A DNA stretch of 64,000 nucleotides, from assembly GCA_947173945.1 (NCBI GenBank), contig CAMWGV010000009.1, positions 1-64,000 on the forward strand, read 5' to 3'. A model generated the notes under the pieces. The model did not search any database. It saw nothing but the letters and a program-made list of their open reading frames with translations, and was not told where the DNA came from. The stretch comes from an uncultured Lachnospiraceae bacterium. Lineage in GTDB: Bacteria > Bacillota > Clostridia > Lachnospirales > Lachnospiraceae. The translations under genes and the position numbers were made by a program. Below are positions 9,601 to 15,930 of the stretch, piece after piece (position 1 is the first letter of the stretch; the number at the start of each line of letters is the position of its first letter).

Positions 9601-10282
9601 GGTAAATTATGGTATCCGAAAATGGAACACATCGTCAGCAGCATATACTGCTTCCTCTGAAAAGTGGATGGATAAGGAGGCATTTATCAAACCATATAAG
9701 TCAAAAAGTCTGAAGGCTAAGGTTTTAACATTAAAGAGCATAAAGCTTAGCTGGTCTGCTTCAAAGAATGCAGATGGATATGAAATTTACCGCAAGGCAA
9801 AGGGTGAAAAGAGCTACACGAAAATATATACTGCAAAGGCAGGCGTCTTATCCTATACCGATAAAAAGGCGAAGAAGGGCGTGAAATATGCTTATCGTGT
9901 CAGACCTTTTGTAAATGCTAAAAATGACCAGAATAAAACATACCGTATATATGCAGCATATACACCGGCTGTTATACGTACGGCAATTGTTAAACCTACA
10001 AAACCTGCAAAAATAACACTTGCCGCAACGAAGTCCTATGTTAAGATTTCATGGGGAAAATCAAAAAATGCGGATGGCTATAGAATTTACCGCAGGGTTG
10101 CCGGTTCGTCAAAATATAAGTGTATAAAAACCATCAAATCGGCAAAAACCTTGTCCTATAAAGATAAAACAGTAAAGAAGGGCAAGAAATATACATACAA
10201 AGTAAGGCCATACATAAAGGATACATATGGTAAGGTGTACTATGGAAGCTATAGTAAGGCGAAAGCCATTAAGGCAAAATAA
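6650..10282 (+). CDS. Secreted multidomain GH5 endoglucanase
   Basis: About 1210 residues. An ATG at 6638 lies only two bases from its nearest GGAAGG, whereas the ATG at 6650 has GGAGG five bases upstream, so 6650 is chosen. Order: signal peptide (to ~36); a CBM2-like beta domain (~38-140); a GH5 catalytic domain (~175-475) with acid/base Glu307 in EICNEP and nucleophile Glu401 in FVTEFGV; an Ig-like beta domain (~485-590); three Big_2-like domains (~591-838); a perfect EF-hand loop DKNGDGVVTRDE; two or three leucine-rich repeats (LDLSGNSITDVSPLANL); and two lysine-rich Fn3-like repeats at the end. Cellulase activity is expected from family GH5; the exact glucan is not certain. No sortase motif is seen, so surface retention would be non-covalent. 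Confidence 0.92.
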   Translation: MKIKKKLLWGICSWILTVAIVLGVFSGTELLTHASTSSSVKATIIKQSDSGTWAEYNYTVKNGTSRAITDVKIKIPVTGNLSDFKCWGMNAVYSNGVITITHTAQIKAGETFSCTNDAKLGFTGGATLGKPTVTFTYAPKETSSSKLKYSVTGATKNLSKSETPVGIHGALKLKNVSGYSAPIIVDQNGDPYQLRGASTHGIQWSQMSVYVNKKAFQSLRDEWGVNTVRLAGYVTQDGYLRGHQAEMDKTIQEGVKAATDLGMYVIIDWHIHAENPLDYTSEANKFFKKYATKYKSYDNVIFEICNEPVGVPWYNGSGRDLYTYCKKICKTIRGCGSNALIICGTNTWSQDVDQVAAKPLSKDGIKNVMYSFHFYSGTHYSDLMNKFKTANSAGTPIFVTEFGVCDASGNGNFDTANADAWINLCDSYNISYCCWSLCNKDESASYLKPSCTKTEGGWTSSDVATTGIWLINTYRAHEEKEKVRSIKLSGTGTIASVNAGYKTPGKATIKITNNGGVSIKDLTAKLSSGKNFTITKKLSSSNLGKGKSVSIQISLKSGLGVGTYTDTLTVKTGTVKKTLKITQKVTAVPVTSVKLDKTTIDLKGGGAVTLKATILPSNATNKNVTWTTSDAAIASVSTSGKVTAKNTGKATITVKTKNGGYTAKCVVNVTNPLSDFSFAKDAGKITIGDTKKLTITTKPANPDPYDIQWESDNPEVLTIDANGTMTANSYGTANIKVTANGIEKNIAVTVVHVLTGIELNKNQISIEEEEKDVITVSPVPSDAILGDVEFTTSDSSVATIDSKGCVTGVNSGTANITVKCGDFEQTCNIDIAYLTFKNTNNSIKDNTLYNEIVSAYDKNGDGVVTRDEVLDVTELKLQGKNITSVSGLNYFTGLKRLDLSGNSITDVSPLANLPLEYLNLENNKITSIASWRGGSLVATMRTAAGAYDMAYYDKATGKLTKKYSIGKGNQIQIKDAATTLPDNMVNYGIRKWNTSSAAYTASSEKWMDKEAFIKPYKSKSLKAKVLTLKSIKLSWSASKNADGYEIYRKAKGEKSYTKIYTAKAGVLSYTDKKAKKGVKYAYRVRPFVNAKNDQNKTYRIYAAYTPAVIRTAIVKPTKPAKITLAATKSYVKISWGKSKNADGYRIYRRVAGSSKYKCIKTIKSAKTLSYKDKTVKKGKKYTYKVRPYIKDTYGKVYYGSYSKAKAIKAK

Positions 10283-10317
10283 AAAACACGGGGTTTTAAT
10301 ATCCTGTTAAAAGGCTC

Positions 10318-10345
10318 TTGACATATATCAATTATAGTGTACAAT
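10318..10345 (+). promoter_or_regulatory. Sigma-A type promoter for the thiamine-uptake operon
   Basis: TTGACA at 10318-10323 and TACAAT at 10340-10345 are separated by 16 bases, a near-consensus housekeeping promoter. It lies just upstream of the TPP riboswitch, as expected for a riboswitch-controlled leader. Confidence 0.75.
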
Positions 10346-10370
10346 AAAAGAGCTTAAAACTGAATAAGAA

Positions 10371-10472
10371 AACGGCTAGGGGGGCATATCCCATAAAAAG
10401 GAATTGCTGAGAGATTTTTAATCGACCCTTGGAACTTGATCCGGCTTATACCGGCGTAAGGAAGCACGTGCA
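10371..10472 (+). promoter_or_regulatory. TPP riboswitch (THI element)
   Basis: The segment carries the conserved THI-box elements in order: a GGGG-containing 5' arm (CTAGGGGGGC), the CTGAGA motif (10407-10412), then ACCCTTGGAACTTGATC, and a closing CCGGCTTATACCGG stem followed by CGTAAGGAAGC. An intrinsic terminator follows at 10504. This arrangement stops transcription when thiamine pyrophosphate is plentiful. Genes downstream encode a thiamine-type importer, which fits. Confidence 0.95.
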
Positions 10473-10503
10473 ATTATTGTTATTAATATTATTAATGTTT
10501 ATT

Positions 10504-10540
10504 AAAAGGTTTTTGGATGCTTTCCGAAAACCTTTTTGTT
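10504..10540 (+). terminator. Intrinsic terminator of the TPP riboswitch
   Basis: AAAAGGTTTT (10504-10513) pairs perfectly with AAAACCTTTT (10527-10536), and the stem continues inward with TGGA/TCCG (one G-U) around a five-base loop. A T-rich tail follows. It lies between the aptamer and the first gene and is the likely expression platform. Confidence 0.88.
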
Positions 10541-10580
10541 ATTTTAAATAAGAAAATATTATAAAACAGGAGGGAAAAAT

Positions 10581-10877
10581 ATGAATGCAAGTGTAGCTAT
10601 CCAGGTATTGCCCAATGTAACGGATGATGATGAGGTTATAAGAATCGTTGACGAGGTTATAGCTTATATCAAGAGCTTTGGATTATCAACCTACGTAGGT
10701 CCTTTTGAGACAACGATAGAGGGTGATTACGATAAGCTTATGGAAATCGTTGCAGGCTGTCAGAAGGTTGCCATTGCGGCAGGAGGTACAAATCAGGTGT
10801 CCACATATGTAAAGATTGTATACAAGCCTGAAGGAGAGGTGCTTACCATTGAAAAGAAAGTTTCAAAGCATCATTGA
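10581..10877 (+). CDS. Thiamine-binding / DUF77 (MTH1187-YkoF type) protein
   Basis: A 98-residue protein of the UPF0045/DUF77 (Thiamine_BP) family: 'ASVAIQVLP' as the first strand, 'STYVGPFETTIEGDYDKLM' in the middle and 'VSTYVKIVYKPEG' near the end. Members adopt a ferredoxin-like fold and several bind thiamine or related compounds. It is the first gene after the TPP riboswitch and precedes an ABC importer, which supports a role in handling thiamine or its pyrimidine precursor in the cytoplasm. Its 3' end overlaps the proposed TTG start of the permease by 29 bases. AGGAGGG upstream sets the start. Confidence 0.88.
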   Translation: MNASVAIQVLPNVTDDDEVIRIVDEVIAYIKSFGLSTYVGPFETTIEGDYDKLMEIVAGCQKVAIAAGGTNQVSTYVKIVYKPEGEVLTIEKKVSKHH

Positions 10878-11613
10878 TAAAATTCTGCCGGCTGCATTAT
10901 TTGTACTATTTATAGTATTGTGGCAGATTTTATGTCAGGAAGGAGTGCTTCCAAGGTATATGCTCCCATCACCATATCAGGTTGTCAAGGCATTTATCGA
11001 TGATTTTTCGCTGATAATGGATCATATGAAAATAACTCTATATGAGACTGCATTGGGGTTGTTCATCGGGACTGCGTTGGGCTTTTTATTTGCAGTTTGT
11101 ATGGACTCCTTTGGTTTTTTGTATAAATGTCTCTATCCGGTACTTGTTGTAAGCCAGACGATCCCCACCGTGGCAATAGCTCCATTACTTGTTTTATGGA
11201 TGGGGTATGGAGTTGCCCCAAAGATAACACTTATTGTTTTGATTGTTTTTTTTCCGATTGCAGCGTGTCTTATAGATGGATTTAAGGACGTTGATGCTGA
11301 CGAAATAAAGCTGCTTGAGACAATGGGGGCAAATAAGTATCAAATTTTCTGGCACATTAAGCTACCAGGAAGTATGAGCAGATTTTTCGGAGGGTTAAGA
11401 ATTGCTGTTGCGTATGCTGTTGTGGGTGCTGTTGTCTCGGAATGGCTTGGTGGTTACAAGGGTCTTGGAGTTTATATGACACGCGTAAAGAAATCATATG
11501 CTTACGATAAAATGTTTGCCGTTATAGTTCTTATTTCAGTGCTGAGCCTGCTTCTGATTAAAGCAGTTGATATTGCAAATAGGGCAGCTATGCCATGGAA
11601 AGGAAAGAAATAA
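10849..11613 (+). CDS. thiX: ThiX-like ABC importer permease
   Basis: A 254-residue permease of the nitrate/taurine/HMP importer type, with about six membrane segments. Its cytoplasmic coupling loop is 'DADEIKLLETMGANKYQIFW', the EAA region. I choose the TTG at 10849, preceded by GAGG nine bases upstream and giving the N-terminus MKRKFQSIID; the upstream ATG at 10816 has no ribosome site. The TPP riboswitch, the DUF77 gene before it and the THI5-like binding protein after it point to uptake of a thiamine precursor such as hydroxymethylpyrimidine (HMP) or formylaminopyrimidine. The gene name is by context, not by proven substrate. Confidence 0.87.
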   Translation: MKRKFQSIIDKILPAALFVLFIVLWQILCQEGVLPRYMLPSPYQVVKAFIDDFSLIMDHMKITLYETALGLFIGTALGFLFAVCMDSFGFLYKCLYPVLVVSQTIPTVAIAPLLVLWMGYGVAPKITLIVLIVFFPIAACLIDGFKDVDADEIKLLETMGANKYQIFWHIKLPGSMSRFFGGLRIAVAYAVVGAVVSEWLGGYKGLGVYMTRVKKSYAYDKMFAVIVLISVLSLLLIKAVDIANRAAMPWKGKK

Positions 11614-11614
11614 G

Positions 11615-12595
11615 ATGAAAAAGAGAAGCTTAGGAATCATGATTCTTTTTGTTATCCTTGTATTTACGGGATGTGGAGGAGAAAAGAAAAAGGGCGAAAC
11701 TGAAATAACAATGGTTCTGGATTGGACGCCAAATACAAACCACACAGGGCTTTACGTTGCAGAAAAATTAGGATATTTTGAAGATGCAGGACTTAAGGTA
11801 ACTATTATCCAACCGCCGGAAAATGGTGCTACGGATTTGGTTGCATCAGGGAATGCCCAGTTTGGTATAGATTTTCAGGAGTATCTTGCACCCGCATGGG
11901 GAACAGCTCATCCATTACCCGTAACTGCGGTTGCAGCTATTTTACAGCACAATACGTCAGGTCTCGTTTCGCTTGCAGAAGAGGGAATTGATAATCCGGA
12001 AAAACTTGAGGGAAAGAGATATGCAACATGGGAAATCCCAATTGAGCAAGGGATATTAAAGGATACAGTTGTCACGGCGGGCGGAAATTTTGATAAAGTG
12101 GAGCTTGTTCCGGCATATGTTAGTGATATCGTTGCAGGTTTAAATTCTGATATCGATTGTGTATGGATTTATTATGGATGGGATGGTATTAAGCTTGAAC
12201 TGGAAAATATAGATACAAATTTTATAATGTTTAAAGACATTAATCCTGTTTTTGATTTTTATAGTCCGGTTATTATCGCAAATGATGATTTCCTGAAAGA
12301 AAATCCGGATGAAGCTACGGCATTTATGCAGGCAGTCAGAAAAGGTTATGAGTATGCAGCGGAAAATCCGGATGAGGCTGCGGAAATTTTACTTGAGTAT
12401 GTACCGGAACTTGACAGTGATATGGTAAAGGCGAGTCAGCAGTACTTAAGTAAACAATATGTTGCAGATACCGAATATTGGGGTATAATTGATAAGAGCA
12501 GATGGGATGGCTTTTTCACGTGGGTGAATGAAAATGGCTATGTGGAAAAACCGATAGCTGAGGGAACAGGATTTACAAATAAGTATATTGAATAA
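11615..12595 (+). CDS. thiY: ThiY-like substrate-binding lipoprotein
   Basis: A 326-residue NMT1/THI5-like solute-binding protein. The N-terminus is a lipoprotein signal: KKR, a hydrophobic stretch and the lipobox VFTGC, so it should be tethered to the outer membrane face. The mature start 'ITMVLDWTPNTNHTGLYVAE' is the signature of the HMP/formylaminopyrimidine-binding group, with WTPNTNH near the ligand site. The ATG at 11615 lies two bases after the permease stop and has AGGAAAG upstream; an in-frame ATG at 11567 lies within the permease gene and would spoil the signal peptide. It delivers the pyrimidine ligand to the ThiX/ThiZ pair. Confidence 0.9.
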   Translation: MKKRSLGIMILFVILVFTGCGGEKKKGETEITMVLDWTPNTNHTGLYVAEKLGYFEDAGLKVTIIQPPENGATDLVASGNAQFGIDFQEYLAPAWGTAHPLPVTAVAAILQHNTSGLVSLAEEGIDNPEKLEGKRYATWEIPIEQGILKDTVVTAGGNFDKVELVPAYVSDIVAGLNSDIDCVWIYYGWDGIKLELENIDTNFIMFKDINPVFDFYSPVIIANDDFLKENPDEATAFMQAVRKGYEYAAENPDEAAEILLEYVPELDSDMVKASQQYLSKQYVADTEYWGIIDKSRWDGFFTWVNENGYVEKPIAEGTGFTNKYIE

Positions 12596-12622
12596 AACCA
12601 TAGTGATGAAAAGGATGAATAT

Positions 12623-13351
12623 ATGAAGCTGCGTGTAAATAATGTGAATGCCTCCTATGAAGAAAATGCCGTTTTAGATAATATATGTATAGAATTAAAT
12701 GAGGGAGAATTTGTTTCTCTTGTAGGCTCCAGTGGTGTTGGAAAAACGACCCTGTTTAACATAATAGCAGGGCTACTTACGCCTGTTTCAGGCACTGTTA
12801 TGCTGGATGAAACTGACGTTACGGGAAAAACAGGTTATGTAGGTTATATGCTTCAAAAAGATATGCTTCTGCCGTATAAAACAGTAATGGATAACATTGC
12901 ATTACCACTTGTTATAGGTAAGGTTAAAAAACAGGAGGCAAGGGAACTGGTTCTTCCGTATATGGATGAGTTTGGGCTTAGTGGTTATGAGAATAAATAT
13001 CCGAATATGCTTTCCGGAGGAATGAGACAGAGGGCAGCACTTCTCCGTACATATATGCAGAAAAAACAGGTTATGCTGTTAGATGAGCCGTTCAGTGCCA
13101 TTGATGGTATTACGAGAGCAGGCATGCATAGCTGGTACAGAGATATAGTGGACAGGCACGGGCTTTCAACAATACTGATTACTCATGATATTGAGGAGGC
13201 AGTAAGCATGTCTGACAGAATATATATTATGTGCGGCAAGCCCGGAAAAATAGTGGATGAATTGTCTATAGAACGAGAGGGCTCACTGCAGGATTTTATG
13301 CTGTCAGAGAAGTTTCTCGATTATAAAAAATATATAATTGGCAGATTGTAG
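12623..13351 (+). CDS. thiZ: ThiZ-like ABC importer ATP-binding protein
   Basis: A 242-residue ATPase with Walker A GSSGVGKTT (about residues 36-44), the signature LSGGMRQRAALLRT, Walker B VMLLDEPFSAID and the switch 'ITHDIEEAV'. Length and sequence fit the nitrate/sulfonate/pyrimidine importer ATPases. It completes the three-gene importer begun by the permease at 10849 and is the last gene clearly belonging to the riboswitch-controlled operon. The family usually works with two ATPases per transporter. Confidence 0.9.
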   Translation: MKLRVNNVNASYEENAVLDNICIELNEGEFVSLVGSSGVGKTTLFNIIAGLLTPVSGTVMLDETDVTGKTGYVGYMLQKDMLLPYKTVMDNIALPLVIGKVKKQEARELVLPYMDEFGLSGYENKYPNMLSGGMRQRAALLRTYMQKKQVMLLDEPFSAIDGITRAGMHSWYRDIVDRHGLSTILITHDIEEAVSMSDRIYIMCGKPGKIVDELSIEREGSLQDFMLSEKFLDYKKYIIGRL

Positions 13352-13367
13352 CCGATGAGGTGATAAG

Positions 13368-14216
13368 GTGAAGTATATAGCTGTAATTTTCATATTAATG
13401 GCTGTGGCAGTATATGTTATAAGCCTTTTGGAATACAGAAAATTAAAATTGACACGCTATGAAATTGAGTCGGGAGGAAAGCTTCCGGCTCCTGTTAAAT
13501 TTGTATTTATATCAGATATGCATTGCTGTTTTGCAAATGCAGAAAATATAATTAATAAAATTGCATATGAGAAGCCGGATGCAATTATTCTTGCAGGTGA
13601 TATGGTAATATGTAGTGCCAAAAAGGAAAAAGAAATTTTTGATATGGCTGATTTTATAAACCGTATGTCAGAAATTGCTGATGTGTACTATGGTATGGGA
13701 AACCATGAGAGGGAGATGGAGGAAAACAATGAGCTTACATCATTGTGGAATCGTTATGTATCCAAGCTTAATTTGGGTGTTAAACTTCTTGAGAATAAAA
13801 GTGAGGAGTTAAATATAAGAGGAAGCCGTATTACTATATGTGGACTGGATATTCCCGCAAAATATTATGAGAAATTTACGGGTGATAAGCTTGGCAGAGA
13901 AGATATGAATTCACTGATCGGGGAAAAAGACAGGCTGGCATATATCGTGCTTATCGCTCATAATCCGGATTTTTTTCACGCATATATGGATTGGCAGGCA
14001 GATCTTGTTTTATCGGGACATAATCATGGTGGGCTTTTAAGACTGCCTGTGTTGGGGGGAATTATTTCCCCGAAACCAAGAATTTTTCCTAAATATGACT
14101 ACGGAATATATGAAAATAACAATACAAAAATGATTGTGAGCAATGGTGTAGGTGGTCATTCTGTTATGGTGAGGGTAAACAATGTTCCAGAGCTGATTAT
14201 AATAAATCTCAAATAA
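13368..14216 (+). CDS. Membrane-anchored metallophosphoesterase
   Basis: A 282-residue protein with one N-terminal membrane helix (residues ~3-20) and a calcineurin-like phosphoesterase domain. The metal motifs are all present: 'FISDMHC' (DxH), 'ILAGDMV' (GD), 'GMGNHE' (GNHE), 'LIAHNPD' and 'LSGHNHGG' (GHxH). It resembles YkuE/YaeI-type enzymes, some of which act on UDP-sugars or phospholipids. The start is GTG with AGGTGA just upstream. It follows thiZ after 16 bases, so it may be co-transcribed, but a thiamine role is not implied. Confidence 0.85.
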   Translation: MKYIAVIFILMAVAVYVISLLEYRKLKLTRYEIESGGKLPAPVKFVFISDMHCCFANAENIINKIAYEKPDAIILAGDMVICSAKKEKEIFDMADFINRMSEIADVYYGMGNHEREMEENNELTSLWNRYVSKLNLGVKLLENKSEELNIRGSRITICGLDIPAKYYEKFTGDKLGREDMNSLIGEKDRLAYIVLIAHNPDFFHAYMDWQADLVLSGHNHGGLLRLPVLGGIISPKPRIFPKYDYGIYENNNTKMIVSNGVGGHSVMVRVNNVPELIIINLK

Positions 14217-14251
14217 TTTCTGGAAATTCATTTCTTATTTTGCTGTTTGTG

Positions 14252-14278
14252 TTGAAAAAAAAGTATATTTAATATAAT
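14252..14278 (+). promoter_or_regulatory. Possible promoter before the L,D-transpeptidase
   Basis: TTGAAA at 14252-14257 and TATAAT at 14273-14278 are good boxes, but the spacer is only 15 bases. The 102-base gap contains nothing else obvious. Confidence 0.4.
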
Positions 14279-14318
14279 ATAGTATGGCATGGAGAAAAAT
14301 TAGACATAGGAGCGTAAA

Positions 14319-15905
14319 ATGAAAAATAAGAAAAATAAATCTCAAAAAGAAACATCCGATAAAGAAAAAATTGATAAAGAAAAAGAAGAAATAAAGGATA
14401 AGAGTGACGCAGAGAAAAATCAGAATACAAAAAAAGATGGTGATGAGGTGGCCGTAACAATGGAAGCAGCATTGCCATTTGTTGACCCTGCTGTTGCCAT
14501 ATACAAAAAAAAGAAGAAGATTGCAAGAGCAGTGACAATATCAGTTGTATCAGCTTTTGTGCTAATATATATAGCAGGCTTTTTTGTAAGCAGCATGTTT
14601 TTTTATGATAATACAATCATAAATGGAATAGATGTGTCGGGAAAGAAGCTTGAAGATGCAGAAAAAATTCTGAAAAAAGAAATGAACCAGTACACACTCC
14701 AGATTGATTTTTCAAATGGAACACAGACCGTCAAGGTTGGCGATGGAGGACTTTCACTTTCACTATCAGAGACAATTCAGGATATAAAGCAGAGGCAAAA
14801 GCCTTATTTGTGGTTTGTTCATTTTGGTAAAAAATATGTATATGATATAAAATATAAAGCATATTATGATGAAACAAAACTGAATGATCTTATTATGTCA
14901 TATGATCAGATGCAGCCACAAAATATGCAGAAATCAACGGATGCAACGGTCGATATTTCATCGGGAACTGCTGTTATTGTACCGGATGAAACAGGAACTG
15001 AGCTTGACACGGAACGTGTATATGAAGTTGTCAGAGAGGCACTTGATAATGGTCTTGGTTCTGTAAATATTGCTGAGGCAGGATGCTATATTGAGGCAGA
15101 AGTCAAGGAAGATTCAGAGGAAATTCTGAATGCATATAAAGAAGCGGAAGCGTTTCTCTCAATAGATGCTGTATATAATTTTAAGGGGTACAAGGTTTCC
15201 ATACCAAAGGAAGAGCTTGCTAAAATGGTATATATTGATGGCAAGGGAGAGCTTAAGATATCAAAGGATAAGGTAAACGCATATGCTGTAAAATTTGCAG
15301 AGCAATATACAACCAGCAATACGGAAAGAAAGTTCAGAACACATGATGGTCAAACAATAGGAATATACGGGCAGTATTACGGATGGGTGATAGATGCGGA
15401 AAAAGAGGCTGAAGAGCTTTATGAGCTTATATGTAAAAAGAAAAGCTTTATAAAGGAGCCTGCATGTGAGAGAACCGGATATGCAATGTGTGATATGAAT
15501 GATATTGGAGATACATATATTGAGATTGACCTGACAAATCAGCATTTGTATTACTATGTGGGTGGTAAGCTTGTTTTGGACAATGATATCGTAAGCGGAT
15601 GGTTAAATAATCCGAATAATTACAAAACACCGGGAGGTCTTTTTGCCATGGACAATAAGGCCTATAAGGTTATCCTGCGTGGTGAAAATTATGCAACTCC
15701 GGTAACATACTGGATGGGCTTTAACGGTGGAATTGGAATACATGATGCGACGTGGAGAAGCGAGTTTGGAGGGAGCATATATGTAAATAATGGCTCTCAT
15801 GGATGTATTAATCTGCCAATATCCTTTGCGGCTCAGGTGTATGAGATTGCAGACCCTGGTATGCCGGTACTGTGTTACTGGCTGGATGAGGTTCCGCATT
15901 ATTAG
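14319..15905 (+). CDS. Membrane-anchored L,D-transpeptidase (YkuD) with PG_binding_4 domain
   Basis: A 528-residue type II membrane protein. Residues 1-65 are highly charged, Lys/Glu rich and cytoplasmic. One membrane helix (~70-92) follows, then an extracellular region with 'NTIINGIDVSGKKLEDAEKI', the mark of the peptidoglycan-binding PG_binding_4 (VanW-associated) domain. The YkuD domain is C-terminal, with the active-site motif SHGCINLP and catalytic Cys496. It should form 3-3 cross-links or attach proteins to peptidoglycan. It is flanked by unrelated genes. A second, differently built L,D-transpeptidase lies at 20104. Confidence 0.92.
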   Translation: MKNKKNKSQKETSDKEKIDKEKEEIKDKSDAEKNQNTKKDGDEVAVTMEAALPFVDPAVAIYKKKKKIARAVTISVVSAFVLIYIAGFFVSSMFFYDNTIINGIDVSGKKLEDAEKILKKEMNQYTLQIDFSNGTQTVKVGDGGLSLSLSETIQDIKQRQKPYLWFVHFGKKYVYDIKYKAYYDETKLNDLIMSYDQMQPQNMQKSTDATVDISSGTAVIVPDETGTELDTERVYEVVREALDNGLGSVNIAEAGCYIEAEVKEDSEEILNAYKEAEAFLSIDAVYNFKGYKVSIPKEELAKMVYIDGKGELKISKDKVNAYAVKFAEQYTTSNTERKFRTHDGQTIGIYGQYYGWVIDAEKEAEELYELICKKKSFIKEPACERTGYAMCDMNDIGDTYIEIDLTNQHLYYYVGGKLVLDNDIVSGWLNNPNNYKTPGGLFAMDNKAYKVILRGENYATPVTYWMGFNGGIGIHDATWRSEFGGSIYVNNGSHGCINLPISFAAQVYEIADPGMPVLCYWLDEVPHY

Positions 15906-15930
15906 TATTTAAAGGAAAGCAGGAGCACTT

